64,000 bases of DNA from Saprospiraceae bacterium. Its GTDB lineage: Bacteria; Bacteroidota; Bacteroidia; Chitinophagales; Saprospiraceae. Location of the stretch: the NCBI GenBank assembly GCA_019638385.1, contig JAHBTW010000004.1, positions 186,001 to 250,000 on the forward strand, written 5' to 3'. The translations under genes and the position numbers were made by a program. Below, in pieces: positions 1 through 7,758 of this stretch. A model generated the notes under the pieces. It did no database searches. It was not told the DNA's origin and was given only the letters and a program-made list of their open reading frames with translations. Positions within the stretch are counted from its first letter, which is position 1; every line of letters starts with the position of its first letter.

Positions 1-854
1 TGGAATCTGTACGCTTAGCCATCCTTGACATGTACGACAATACGCCCAACCTCGGTATGGGGCGTATCAAGGATTTGATAGCCATATTTGGAGATGCCTA
101 CGAATACGATATATTCGATGTGAGGGGCAAGGCCGAAACGCCCGACATGAGTTATGACGTATATATCTCTACCGGCGGGCCGGGCAGCCCGCACGACGGC
201 GACGGCGTATGGGATGTACTGTACTACGATTGGATGGAAGCGGTGTGGCAGTGGAATCTGCTGGGGGAAATGCCGAAAAAGCAAGTGTTTTTTATTTGCC
301 ACTCTTTCCAAATGGCTTGCAAGCACTTTGGGATAGGGAAGGTGATAAAAAGAAATACGCCGTCATTCGGCATTTTTCCCGTACACCCCACCGATGCAGG
401 CAAGTACGAACCGTTGTTCGACAGCCTGCCCGATCCTTTTTATGTAGCCGATTTCCGGGAGTGGCAGGTAGTGGCGCCGGATGAGCAGCACATAGAAGAG
501 CTGGGCGCCGAGATATTGGCATTGGAAAAAATAAGGCCGCATATTGCGCTGGAACGCGCACTGATGGCGGTTCGGTTTTCGCCCGAAATTGTGGGCACAC
601 AGTTTCACCCCGAAGCCGATGCGGAAGGGATGCGGCACCACTTTTCCGACCCGGAACGCCGGGATAAGATCATTAAAGATCACTCGGAGTTGAAGTATCT
701 GGAAATGCTTTCTCACCTCAGAGACCCGGATAAGATCAGTTTCACCCAACGGATCATTTTGCCGATATGGCTCAGCCGGTCCTTGCGTGCAGTGCGCGCC
801 CAAAAACGCCTGCCCGAACTTGGTCTGATAGTTTCTGCGTTGGATAAGGTATGA
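1..854 (+). CDS. Class I glutamine amidotransferase domain protein (5' end at window edge)
   Basis: Predicted glutamine hydrolase that would feed ammonia to a partner enzyme. The oxyanion-loop motif STGGPGSP, the nucleophile Cys in FICHSFQM (about residue 90 from the ATG at 30) and the His/Glu pair in GTQFHPEAD give a complete class I triad. The frame is open upstream of that ATG and reads ESVRLAILDMYDN. The two window bases before it are 'tg', so the true ATG very likely begins one base outside the window. It resembles the GMP-synthase-type amidotransferase domain without a synthetase domain. About 75 C-terminal residues follow the catalytic core. The natural partner seems to be the ATP-grasp-like gene at 1497, now separated from it by a toxin-antitoxin pair. 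The substrate cannot be read from the sequence. Confidence 0.85.
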   Translation, partial: ESVRLAILDMYDNTPNLGMGRIKDLIAIFGDAYEYDIFDVRGKAETPDMSYDVYISTGGPGSPHDGDGVWDVLYYDWMEAVWQWNLLGEMPKKQVFFICHSFQMACKHFGIGKVIKRNTPSFGIFPVHPTDAGKYEPLFDSLPDPFYVADFREWQVVAPDEQHIEELGAEILALEKIRPHIALERALMAVRFSPEIVGTQFHPEADAEGMRHHFSDPERRDKIIKDHSELKYLEMLSHLRDPDKISFTQRIILPIWLSRSLRAVRAQKRLPELGLIVSALDKV

Positions 855-871
855 AACAATAATAGTTGTGT

Positions 872-1156
872 ATGAATCAGGAACTCAAAGTGAGGATTTT
901 AGCAGGGCTGCTTCCTTATGAGCCTGCTTGGATCGGTGTATTCGGCTCGTACGCAAGGGGGGAGAACGTAAAGGGAAGTGACTTAGATATTTTGATACGG
1001 TTTAAACATGGCATAAGTCTTCTCCGGTTGGTACAAATTGAACAAGAGCTGTCAGATGTGCTTGGAATCAAAATTGATTTGGTTACAGAAAACAGCTTGA
1101 AAAACCCACGGCTAAAAGCAGCCATTGCAAAAGATCTGATTCCCATCTACGAATGA
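872..1156 (+). CDS. mntA: MntA-type minimal nucleotidyltransferase antitoxin
   Basis: Small MNT-fold nucleotidyltransferase of 94 residues. It carries the exact GSX10DXD signature (GSYARGENVKGSDLD), with two Mg-binding Asp residues, and a third acidic position in KIDLVTE. Members of this family paired with HEPN proteins act as antitoxins by AMPylating the HEPN toxin. The ATG at 872 is preferred over an in-frame TTG at 866. Its last four bases (ATGA, 1153-1156) overlap the start of the HEPN gene, so the two are translationally coupled. Base composition is visibly more AT-rich than the genes on either side, which fits recent acquisition. Confidence 0.88.
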   Translation: MNQELKVRILAGLLPYEPAWIGVFGSYARGENVKGSDLDILIRFKHGISLLRLVQIEQELSDVLGIKIDLVTENSLKNPRLKAAIAKDLIPIYE

Positions 1157-1500
1157 AAAAAGACGACCGGATTTATTTGGATCACATCCTTGACAGTTTT
1201 TCCAAAATCTTGCAATATTTGGATGGTATTAGTTATACAGCGTTTTTGGAATCCGAAGAAAAACAAGATGCCGTGATGAGGAAAATTGAGGTGGCGGGTG
1301 AGGCTACCAAGCGCCTTAGTGCGACATTGAGAGAACAGTATGATTATATACCTTGGCGAGCGATTGCCGGGATGAGAGATAAACTCATCCATGACTATTT
1401 AGATGTAGATATTGACACTGTATGGGCAACTGCATCGGAAGATATACCTAGTTTGATCCCCGAAATCGAAAGCGTCATACAACAAATAGATAAGCCATGA
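1153..1500 (+). CDS. hepT: HepT-like HEPN toxin (DUF86 family)
   Basis: All-helical HEPN-domain protein of 115 residues with the diagnostic RX4HXY motif (RDKLIHDY, about residues 75-82). In HepT toxins this forms an RNase active site, and its Tyr is the target of AMPylation by the MntA partner. The gene overlaps mntA by ATGA at its start and overlaps the ATP-grasp-like gene by ATGA at its end (1497-1500). The module therefore sits within a transcriptional unit without a gap. All motif residues are present and there is no frameshift, so the toxin looks intact. Which RNA it cuts cannot be inferred. Confidence 0.88.
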   Translation: MKKDDRIYLDHILDSFSKILQYLDGISYTAFLESEEKQDAVMRKIEVAGEATKRLSATLREQYDYIPWRAIAGMRDKLIHDYLDVDIDTVWATASEDIPSLIPEIESVIQQIDKP

Positions 1501-2693
1501 TTCCCGAATTGCGCAGCCGCTTCAACGCCGCATTTACGCAGGCCAAGTACGAAGCATTTACCAAAGACATAGAAGAGCGCTACCGGCACAAACCGGGTTT
1601 CAACCTGGCCGAAACGCCTGTGTTCATTCCGTCGGCTCTGCGCGATGCGCTGGCGGCGGCTTGTGATGATGTATGTTCCCTTTTTCTTCGTCCCGACTTC
1701 AAACAGCTATCAGAAGGCGCGCTGCAGCCGGGGCAGATCGTGGCCAACGAGTCGGAGCATCCCATGTTTCTGGTGGTGGATTTCGGTATCTGCGAAGGAG
1801 ACAACGGCGAACTGATTCCGCAATTGGTAGAGATACAAGGATTTCCCTCGCTGTTTTGCTATCAGCACCTGCTGGCCGAAACCTACAAGCGGCACTACGA
1901 AACCATTCCGGCGCATTATACCCACTTGTTCAACGGATTGGACTCGGAGGGCTACATTGACATCCTGAAACGGGCTGTCATCGGCGGGCACAACCCGGAA
2001 AACGTCATTCTGCTCGAAATAGAACCGGAGAAACAAACCACCTCCATTGATTTTTTCGCTACGCGGGATATGCTCGGTATTCCGTTTGTTTGTTTGACCA
2101 AACTCAAAAAAGAAGGCCGCACCCTTTATTACACCGATGAAAACGGCCGCAACATTCAGGTAAAACGCATCTTCAACCGCATCATTTTTGATGACCTGCT
2201 GGCCCGCAAAGACTTAGTCTCGGAATTTCACCTCACCGACGACGTAGAGGTGGAATGGGCGGGGCACCCCAACTGGTTTTTCCGCATCAGCAAACATACC
2301 CTACCGCTCTTCGACAGTCCGTATGTGCCGAAATCCTATTACATGGACCAGCTTCCGGCCATGCCCGACGACCTGGAAAACTATGTGCTCAAACCGCTTT
2401 ACTCCTTTGCCGGCATGGGCGTGATTGTGAATCCGACCCCGGAAGATGTAGCCAATGTAGAAGACCCTTCCAATTACATTCTTCAGCGCAAGATGCGCTA
2501 TGCCCCCGCAGTGCCTACCTTAGACGACCCGGCCAAAGTAGAAATCCGCATGATGATGGTGTGGGAAGAGGGCGCTGCCCGGCCCGTTTTGGTCAACAAC
2601 TTAGTGCGCCTCAGCAAAGGCATCATGACCGGCGTGCGCTACAACAAAGATCGCACCTGGGTAGGCAGCTCCATCGGTTTTTTCGAGCCGTAA
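1497..2693 (+). CDS. ATP-grasp-like ligase domain protein, function unknown
   Basis: A 398-residue soluble protein I do not recognise by name. The C-terminal half has features of an ATP-grasp fold: a beta strand with Lys then a flexible glycine loop (LKPLYSFAGMGV, about residue 300), then the acidic/basic strand VEIRMMMVWE and the late NNLVRLSKG segment. The N-terminal half contains VVDFGICEGDNGELIPQLVEIQGFP, with acidic residues and a conserved-looking EIQGFPSL. ATP-grasp enzymes join a carboxylate to an amine via an acyl phosphate. With the amidotransferase at the window start it could form an amide or peptide ligase pair, but this is inference from proximity. The start codon overlaps the hepT stop. 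Confidence 0.6.
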   Translation: MIPELRSRFNAAFTQAKYEAFTKDIEERYRHKPGFNLAETPVFIPSALRDALAAACDDVCSLFLRPDFKQLSEGALQPGQIVANESEHPMFLVVDFGICEGDNGELIPQLVEIQGFPSLFCYQHLLAETYKRHYETIPAHYTHLFNGLDSEGYIDILKRAVIGGHNPENVILLEIEPEKQTTSIDFFATRDMLGIPFVCLTKLKKEGRTLYYTDENGRNIQVKRIFNRIIFDDLLARKDLVSEFHLTDDVEVEWAGHPNWFFRISKHTLPLFDSPYVPKSYYMDQLPAMPDDLENYVLKPLYSFAGMGVIVNPTPEDVANVEDPSNYILQRKMRYAPAVPTLDDPAKVEIRMMMVWEEGAARPVLVNNLVRLSKGIMTGVRYNKDRTWVGSSIGFFEP

Positions 2694-2796
2694 ATACAAG
2701 ATCACATGATTATTTTTCCGTTTTGGAATTGACTTTTGTCATTTCCCGTGTTATCTTATGGGCCTACATTGACAATCAAACCAAAAATTACCTGAC

Positions 2797-3411
2797 ATGA
2801 GATCGGAAAAAGATTTTGTAGAATTCGGAAAGGAAAAAATGGACCAGTTAAAGTCCTTTTTTGAAGAATTGGAAGTACAACTCGCCCTCGGCAAAGCCGA
2901 AGCGAAGGAAGTATTTGAGCGCGAAAAAAAGAATGTGACGGAGTTCATCAACGTACAGCGCAGCCGCCTGCAAAAGGAAGAAGAACTCAAAATAGAGCGC
3001 CTCAATGCATTGGAAGCCAAAATGAAAGAATTGGCCGCGCTGTTGGCGGAAGAATCGCCGGACAAAGTAAAAGCCTACGACAAAAGCAAAGAAACGCTGC
3101 TGCACTGCATTTACAGCTTAGAAGCCGTGCTCAAAGAAGCGTATGTGGAAGCCGGCGCCGCACTGCGGGTGTACTTAGACCAGTTTCGCACTGCGCTCGA
3201 TGCTTATCGCATTCGGTTGGCGTTGAGTTCCTTCGAAAACAGGGCTGAGGTGGAAGTGCAAAAAGAAGTGCTCAGCGCGGTACTGACGGGGATGCTGGAC
3301 CGGTTCCGCACGGAAGAAAAAACCGAAGAAAAGTTGGAACACTTCGTGGCGGAGCTGGAAACCGCTTTTGACCATGTGAAGAAGGCGGTAAAAGAACTGA
3401 TCAAATCTTGA
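2797..3411 (+). CDS. Coiled-coil protein preceding the UbiB-like gene
   Basis: Unrecognised 204-residue protein, almost wholly alpha-helical and charged. Residues 1-80 are rich in Glu and Lys with heptad-like spacing (FVEFGKEKMDQLKSFFEELEV), and the C-terminal 60 residues form another amphipathic helix. There is no signal peptide or membrane segment, so it is probably cytosolic. The stop codon overlaps the TTG start of the AarF/UbiB gene (TTGA at 3408-3411), indicating translational coupling and a likely functional link with it. The preceding 103 bases (2694-2796) contain no obvious terminator, so the gene may belong to the upstream unit. Confidence 0.7.
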   Translation: MRSEKDFVEFGKEKMDQLKSFFEELEVQLALGKAEAKEVFEREKKNVTEFINVQRSRLQKEEELKIERLNALEAKMKELAALLAEESPDKVKAYDKSKETLLHCIYSLEAVLKEAYVEAGAALRVYLDQFRTALDAYRIRLALSSFENRAEVEVQKEVLSAVLTGMLDRFRTEEKTEEKLEHFVAELETAFDHVKKAVKELIKS

Positions 3412-5096
3412 CCGAGCTTGCCAAACATAAAAACAGCCCTTCTCTCTTAGCGAGGTACGAGAAGGTTTTTTCTGTGTTGTTCAAATACGGGTTTGAGGAT
3501 GTTTTGGCGCATCCGCCCTTCAACCGCTTCCTGCCTAAGTTCAATAAGTACATACCGCGACGCGAAGGGAAGCCCGTATATGAATTTACGCGCTACGAGC
3601 GCATTCGCATGGTGTGCGAGGAGTTGGGCACCACCTTTATCAAGTTTGCGCAAATTGCCGCCAACCGCCCCGATGTGCTCCCCGAAGAACTCATTGCGGA
3701 ATTGGAACAATTCCAGGATCAGGTTCCCTTCATCCCGACACAGGACATCGTATCGGTCATCACGGAAGACCTCGGCAAAGCGCCGGAAGAACTCTTTGAG
3801 CGCTTCGATCGCGAACCGATTGCGTCTGCGTCCATTGCCCAGGTGCATCGCGCTCGCCTCGTGGGCGGCAAAGAAGTGGTGCTCAAAATTATGCGCCCCG
3901 GCATAGATGTGACCATTGAGGAAGACATTCACATCCTCAAGCAACTGGCCGGCCTCATGGAAAGTTATTTTCCGCAATACGAGGCATTCCAGCCCATGGA
4001 GTTGGTGAAGATGTTTGAACGCAGCATTCGCAAAGAGTTGAAATTCACTGTGGAGGCCAACAACCTGCGGCGTTTTGCGCAGCAATTTCGCGGCAATGAG
4101 CGCGTGTATGTGCCCGATCTATACCCCGAATTTTGCAGCGACCGCATCATCTGCATGGAGTACATAGACGGGCACAAAATCACCGATCTGGACACGATGC
4201 AGCAGATCGGCTACACAGGCCCCGAACTGGCCGTTGCGGGTATCAATCTGTATTTCGAGCAGGTGTTCGAGCATGGCTTTTTTCATGCCGATCCTCATCC
4301 GGGCAACATATTTGTAATGCCCGACAAAAAAATCTGCTTCATTGATTACGGCATGATGGGGGCCATTATGGACAGCGACAAGGAACTGCTCGCCGACCTG
4401 TTGCTCGCCGTGTCGGAACGCGATGTGGACGGGCTGAAACAAGCCCTGCTCCGTTTCACCCCCGACGGCACGGTGGAAAATGAAAAAGAATTGGACTACG
4501 ACATCGTGGAGTTCTTCGACATTTACAGTAGCATGACCTTAGACCAAATAGAAGGCACTGAAATCATAGAAGGGCTGAACGCCATGTTTTTTGCGTATAA
4601 AATAAAAATACCCGGCAACCTCCTCCTCCTGCTCAAAGCCTTGGTCATCATTGAAGGCGTGGGGCTTACCCTGGATCCGCACTACAACATCATTGCCAAC
4701 ATAGACCCCTTTGTGCGCCGCCTGTTACGCCAAAAGTACGGCCCCGACAAAATGGCCAAAAGAGCGGTGAAAACCCTGGCCGACATCACCAAGATGGCCA
4801 CAGGACTGCCGGAAGACATGGAAACCATCGTGCGCAAAATCCGCGAAGGCAAGCTGCGCATTGAGTTTGAACACAAAGGCTTGGAAGGATTATATCAAAA
4901 AATGGACGAGGTTTCCAACCGGATGGCGGTGAGCATCCTCTTAGCGGCAATCCTGCTCGGCTCCTCGCTCATCGTACTGGCAGAGGTGCCGCCTTATGTG
5001 GGCAATATTCCTGCGCTCGGCTTCGGCGGGTTTGTGATAGCGGGGCTGATCGCGCTCCGGCTCGCCATTTCCATCCTGCGGCACGGCAAATTTTAA
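3408..5096 (+). CDS. AarF/ABC1/UbiB family atypical kinase-like protein
   Basis: A 562-residue member of the UbiB/ADCK family, usually linked to isoprenoid quinone metabolism through an ATPase activity. Visible features: the N-terminal signature GTTFIKFAQIAANRPDVLP (family KxGQ motif, here KFAQ), the Ala-rich nucleotide loop SASIAQVHRA, the ion-pair Lys in VVLKIMRPG, the catalytic-loop HADPHPGNIF and the metal-binding FIDYGMMG. Two hydrophobic C-terminal helices (about 505-555) should anchor it in the inner membrane. The start is TTG, overlapping the preceding stop; no in-frame ATG occurs before the conserved core. Bacteroidota mostly use menaquinone, so a strict ubiquinone role is unlikely. 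Confidence 0.85.
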   Translation: MTELAKHKNSPSLLARYEKVFSVLFKYGFEDVLAHPPFNRFLPKFNKYIPRREGKPVYEFTRYERIRMVCEELGTTFIKFAQIAANRPDVLPEELIAELEQFQDQVPFIPTQDIVSVITEDLGKAPEELFERFDREPIASASIAQVHRARLVGGKEVVLKIMRPGIDVTIEEDIHILKQLAGLMESYFPQYEAFQPMELVKMFERSIRKELKFTVEANNLRRFAQQFRGNERVYVPDLYPEFCSDRIICMEYIDGHKITDLDTMQQIGYTGPELAVAGINLYFEQVFEHGFFHADPHPGNIFVMPDKKICFIDYGMMGAIMDSDKELLADLLLAVSERDVDGLKQALLRFTPDGTVENEKELDYDIVEFFDIYSSMTLDQIEGTEIIEGLNAMFFAYKIKIPGNLLLLLKALVIIEGVGLTLDPHYNIIANIDPFVRRLLRQKYGPDKMAKRAVKTLADITKMATGLPEDMETIVRKIREGKLRIEFEHKGLEGLYQKMDEVSNRMAVSILLAAILLGSSLIVLAEVPPYVGNIPALGFGGFVIAGLIALRLAISILRHGKF

Positions 5097-5105
5097 ACAA
5101 TCAGA

Positions 5106-5135
5106 TTTGGCCCCGTAGGGGAAATGTTATTTTTT
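5106..5135 (+). promoter_or_regulatory. Possible promoter before the PDZ gene
   Basis: TTTG at 5106-5109, then 18 bases, then TATTTTTT at 5128-5135, one base off the bacteroidetal TAnnTTTG box. The spacer contains the small palindrome CCCCGTAGGGG. It lies about 70 bases before the ATG at 5207. Confidence 0.35.
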
Positions 5136-5206
5136 AGAGCGCCGTGCAACGTCCTTTCCGGTAGATTGTCTTTCCCGATATTTCACTACAAAAACAATGA
5201 TTGCTT

Positions 5207-6826
5207 ATGAAAAATCTTACCCTGCTGAAAACGGGTCTTCCCGCTATGTTCCTGTTGTTGAGTTGTGCCATGCTCAGCGCACAGGAAGATTACCGCAGTC
5301 CTTTGGGAAACAGGATATTACGAGAAAGCGGCGAACACCGGGTATTTCAATACACTTCCACTTCACATCGCGACCCGTGTAAAGTTTTCATCGGGGTAGG
5401 AACGGAGAGTAAGGAGGGGCAATTAGAGGTGAGTTATGTCATAGATCACACGCCGGCCCACAACTCCGGCGTACAAGCCGGCGATGTTATTCTGGCATTG
5501 GACGGAGTGCCGGTGAACAGCCAGTCGGCGCTGACCCGCGAACGCGACAAGCACGCACAAGGCGAAGCGTTCACCCTGAGCATTCTGCGCGAGGGCAAAG
5601 AAATGACCGTCAATGCCCGTTTCCGGGAATGCAGCGAGGAAGAAATGGAGCAGCACCGGCTGCGCAAGGAAGAAATTGAAACGCGCATGGCCGAGCGGAT
5701 GAAATTTGCGGAGGAAAGGATGGCGGAAGCGCAGGAACGTATGAAACACTATACCTTTTCCAACACAGCAACCCGGATAACGCGTGACCCGTGTAAAGTA
5801 TTCATCGGGGTAGGAACGGAGAGCAGGGACGGCCAGGTGAGGGTGAGCTATACCATAGACGACACGCCGGCGAGCGTATCCGGTGTACAAGCCGGCGATG
5901 TTATTTTGGCATTGGACGGAGTGCCGGTGAACTCCCAATCGGCCCTGAGCCGCGAACGCGACAAGCACACACAAGGCGAAGCGTTCACCCTGAGCATTCT
6001 GCGCGAGGGCAAAGAAATGACCGTCAATGCCCGTTTCCGGGAATGCAGCGAGGAAGAAATGGAGCAGCACCGGCTACACAAAGAAGAAATGGAAACGCGC
6101 ATGGCCGAGCGGATGGAATTTGCAGCGGAAAGAATGGCGGAAGCGCAGGAGCGCGTGCGACACTACGCTTACACCTATACACCTGTGGAGCGCGACCCGT
6201 GTAAAGTTTTTATCGGCGTGTATGCCGGCAGCAGCGGGGCCGAAGGAGGCGTGCGCGTGTCGGGGGTTATTGATAATACGCCGGCTAAACTGAGCGGCGT
6301 GCAAACCGGCGACGTGATTCTCGCTATGGACGGCGCGGCGGTCAACAGCTATCAGGAGTTATTGACAGAACGCAACAAACACAAGCCCGGCGAGGCTTTC
6401 CGATTGGAGGTGCTGCGCGAAGGCGAACGGCTGAACATCGTCGCCGGCTTCAAGGCGTGCCCGACGGATAAAGAAGAACTTGCCGTGGAAGAACCGGCGA
6501 TAGAAGAAGTAGTGGAGGAAGCGCCGGCAGTAGAAGCGCCGCAATGGCAACTTCCTTCCGGGTTGCAGATTGAGACCCTCACCGTAGGGCCTAACCCCAC
6601 AGCGGGCTTGGTGAATGTGCAGTTTGAAGCGGAAGCCGTGCCTACTACAGTGCGCATTATGGACACATCGGGCAAGGTGATGTATTCCAACCCGATCAAC
6701 CGGTTCAGCGGTTATTTCAACGAACAAATCAATCTCGGCGGAAACGCGCCGGGCACTTACATTCTGACCATAGAGCAAAATGGAAAATCACTTTCCAGAA
6801 AGATAATCCTGATGCCGAGAGCATAG
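5207..6826 (+). CDS. Secreted triple-PDZ protein with T9SS type A sorting domain
   Basis: A 539-residue exported protein. The ATG at 5207 opens a typical signal peptide (MKNLTLLKTGLPAMFLLL, cleavage near SAQ); an in-frame TTG at 5201 is less likely. Three PDZ-like units follow, each beginning RDPCKVFIGV and containing GVQAGDVILALDG (third copy GVQTGDVILAMDG). After units 1 and 2 comes a charged helix (EEEMEQHRL...RMAEAQERM). Unit 3 is followed by a Glu/Pro-rich linker. The C-terminus (LTVGPNPTAG ... GTYILTIEQNGKSLSRKIIL) is a type A T9SS sorting domain, predicting outer-membrane translocation and surface anchoring or release. PDZ domains bind C-terminal peptides. No protease domain is present, so it is a binding or scaffold protein. 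Each unit has conserved Cys residues (DPC, FREC). Confidence 0.85.
   Translation: MKNLTLLKTGLPAMFLLLSCAMLSAQEDYRSPLGNRILRESGEHRVFQYTSTSHRDPCKVFIGVGTESKEGQLEVSYVIDHTPAHNSGVQAGDVILALDGVPVNSQSALTRERDKHAQGEAFTLSILREGKEMTVNARFRECSEEEMEQHRLRKEEIETRMAERMKFAEERMAEAQERMKHYTFSNTATRITRDPCKVFIGVGTESRDGQVRVSYTIDDTPASVSGVQAGDVILALDGVPVNSQSALSRERDKHTQGEAFTLSILREGKEMTVNARFRECSEEEMEQHRLHKEEMETRMAERMEFAAERMAEAQERVRHYAYTYTPVERDPCKVFIGVYAGSSGAEGGVRVSGVIDNTPAKLSGVQTGDVILAMDGAAVNSYQELLTERNKHKPGEAFRLEVLREGERLNIVAGFKACPTDKEELAVEEPAIEEVVEEAPAVEAPQWQLPSGLQIETLTVGPNPTAGLVNVQFEAEAVPTTVRIMDTSGKVMYSNPINRFSGYFNEQINLGGNAPGTYILTIEQNGKSLSRKIILMPRA
5369..6470 (+). repeat. Intragenic PDZ-unit triplication
   Basis: Three direct copies start at about 5369, 5783 and 6191 (spacing 414 and 408 bases). 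Copies 1 and 2 share long stretches of near-identical DNA, for example around 5480-5700 and 5890-6115, indicating a recent duplication. Copy 3 is clearly more diverged and lacks the helical linker. Confidence 0.9.
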
Positions 6827-6859
6827 ATTAGGGAATAGTGCGATGAATAATTTTAGGGT

Positions 6860-6901
6860 CGTCCCGGTACTTGCGAAGCGCAGGCGCCGGGACGCTTTTT
6901 T
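6860..6901 (+). terminator. Rho-independent terminator
   Basis: Stem CGTCCCGG (6860-6867) pairs with CCGGGACG (6887-6894), followed by CTTTTTT. It ends the PDZ gene and lies just before the 3' end of the convergent Sua5/YrdC gene. Confidence 0.75.
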
Positions 6902-6911
6902 GGGGTATATC

Positions 6912-7514
6912 CTACTCTCTCAAAAATTCCAATTCTTCATCCACTTCCGACAGGCGCACCATGACAGAAGGCATGCCTGCGTTGCGTTCCATTTGCCGGT
7001 AGCGCACCACATGGTTGCAGCCTTGAATGATCTCCGAGCTGATGTTGCCGAAAGAAGTAGGGTAGGGTTGTCCGGCGATACCGGCAAAAACGGAAAAAAC
7101 GGGTTTTGCAAAAGTTTCCAGTAAGTGTTTGCAAAAAGCATCCTGAACAATCCGGATGGCAATTTGTCCTTCCGGGGTGAGGATTGTATGGGGGAGGCGC
7201 TGCGGAGTATCCACCAAAACAGTGAGCGGGCGTTGGTGGAAATAGAGTAAAGTTTCTAACCGCGGATGAAGACGATTGACCAACTGTTTGAGCGCTTCGA
7301 GAGAGGGCACCAGCACTTCTGCGCCGGAAGCATCGGAGCGGCGCACCAAACGCAGGAGGCGTTGTACGGTGTCTGTATTTTCGGGATCGCAGCCGAGGCT
7401 CCATACGGTATCGGTGGGGAAGAGGATGATGCCTCCATTTTCGAGGGTTCGCAATGCGCTTTCAACATCCGCTTGAGACATTAACCAGGTAGCGCCGTTT
7501 GTAGAAGTTGTCAT
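6912..7514 (-). CDS. Sua5/YciO/YrdC family protein (threonylcarbamoyl-AMP synthase-like)
   Basis: About 200 residues of the YrdC fold, which in Sua5/TsaC makes threonylcarbamoyl-AMP from Thr, bicarbonate and ATP for the t6A modification of ANN-decoding tRNAs. Visible motifs are the N-terminal GGIILFPTDTVWSLGCD and the C-terminal FGNISSEIIQG with IAIRIVQD. The canonical KxR after the TDT(V/Y)G motif is partly altered here (LLRLVRRSDASGAEVLV), so this may be the YciO-like paralogue rather than the housekeeping enzyme. I chose the ATG at 7514, directly before the conserved core. The reading frame is open 31 codons further upstream to 7607. It converges on the PDZ gene. Confidence 0.75.
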   Translation of the reverse strand: MTTSTNGATWLMSQADVESALRTLENGGIILFPTDTVWSLGCDPENTDTVQRLLRLVRRSDASGAEVLVPSLEALKQLVNRLHPRLETLLYFHQRPLTVLVDTPQRLPHTILTPEGQIAIRIVQDAFCKHLLETFAKPVFSVFAGIAGQPYPTSFGNISSEIIQGCNHVVRYRQMERNAGMPSVMVRLSEVDEELEFLRE

Positions 7515-7758
7515 GTATAAGCGAGCGTTTTTTTTGTTTCGATTCGGCTGTCCAATCATCTGGTTTTTAGGAAAAAACGAGGTGGTGTCTGCGTTTTCAA
7601 GGGACAAAAACGATACCGCATCTGCTTTTATTTCAGTTTAATTGTTTTTCTTGGGGCAATGTTCTGAAAACGTATATTGTTGAGAAAGTCATATTCGTTT
7701 CATAATGAGACTACACAACCGCAATTTTGCCAATCAATTTTATCCGGCTTACCGAGCT

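Noticed and set aside
6912..7607. Long form of the Sua5/YrdC protein
   Set aside because: The additional 31 residues do not fit the family; the ATG at 7514 precedes the conserved core.
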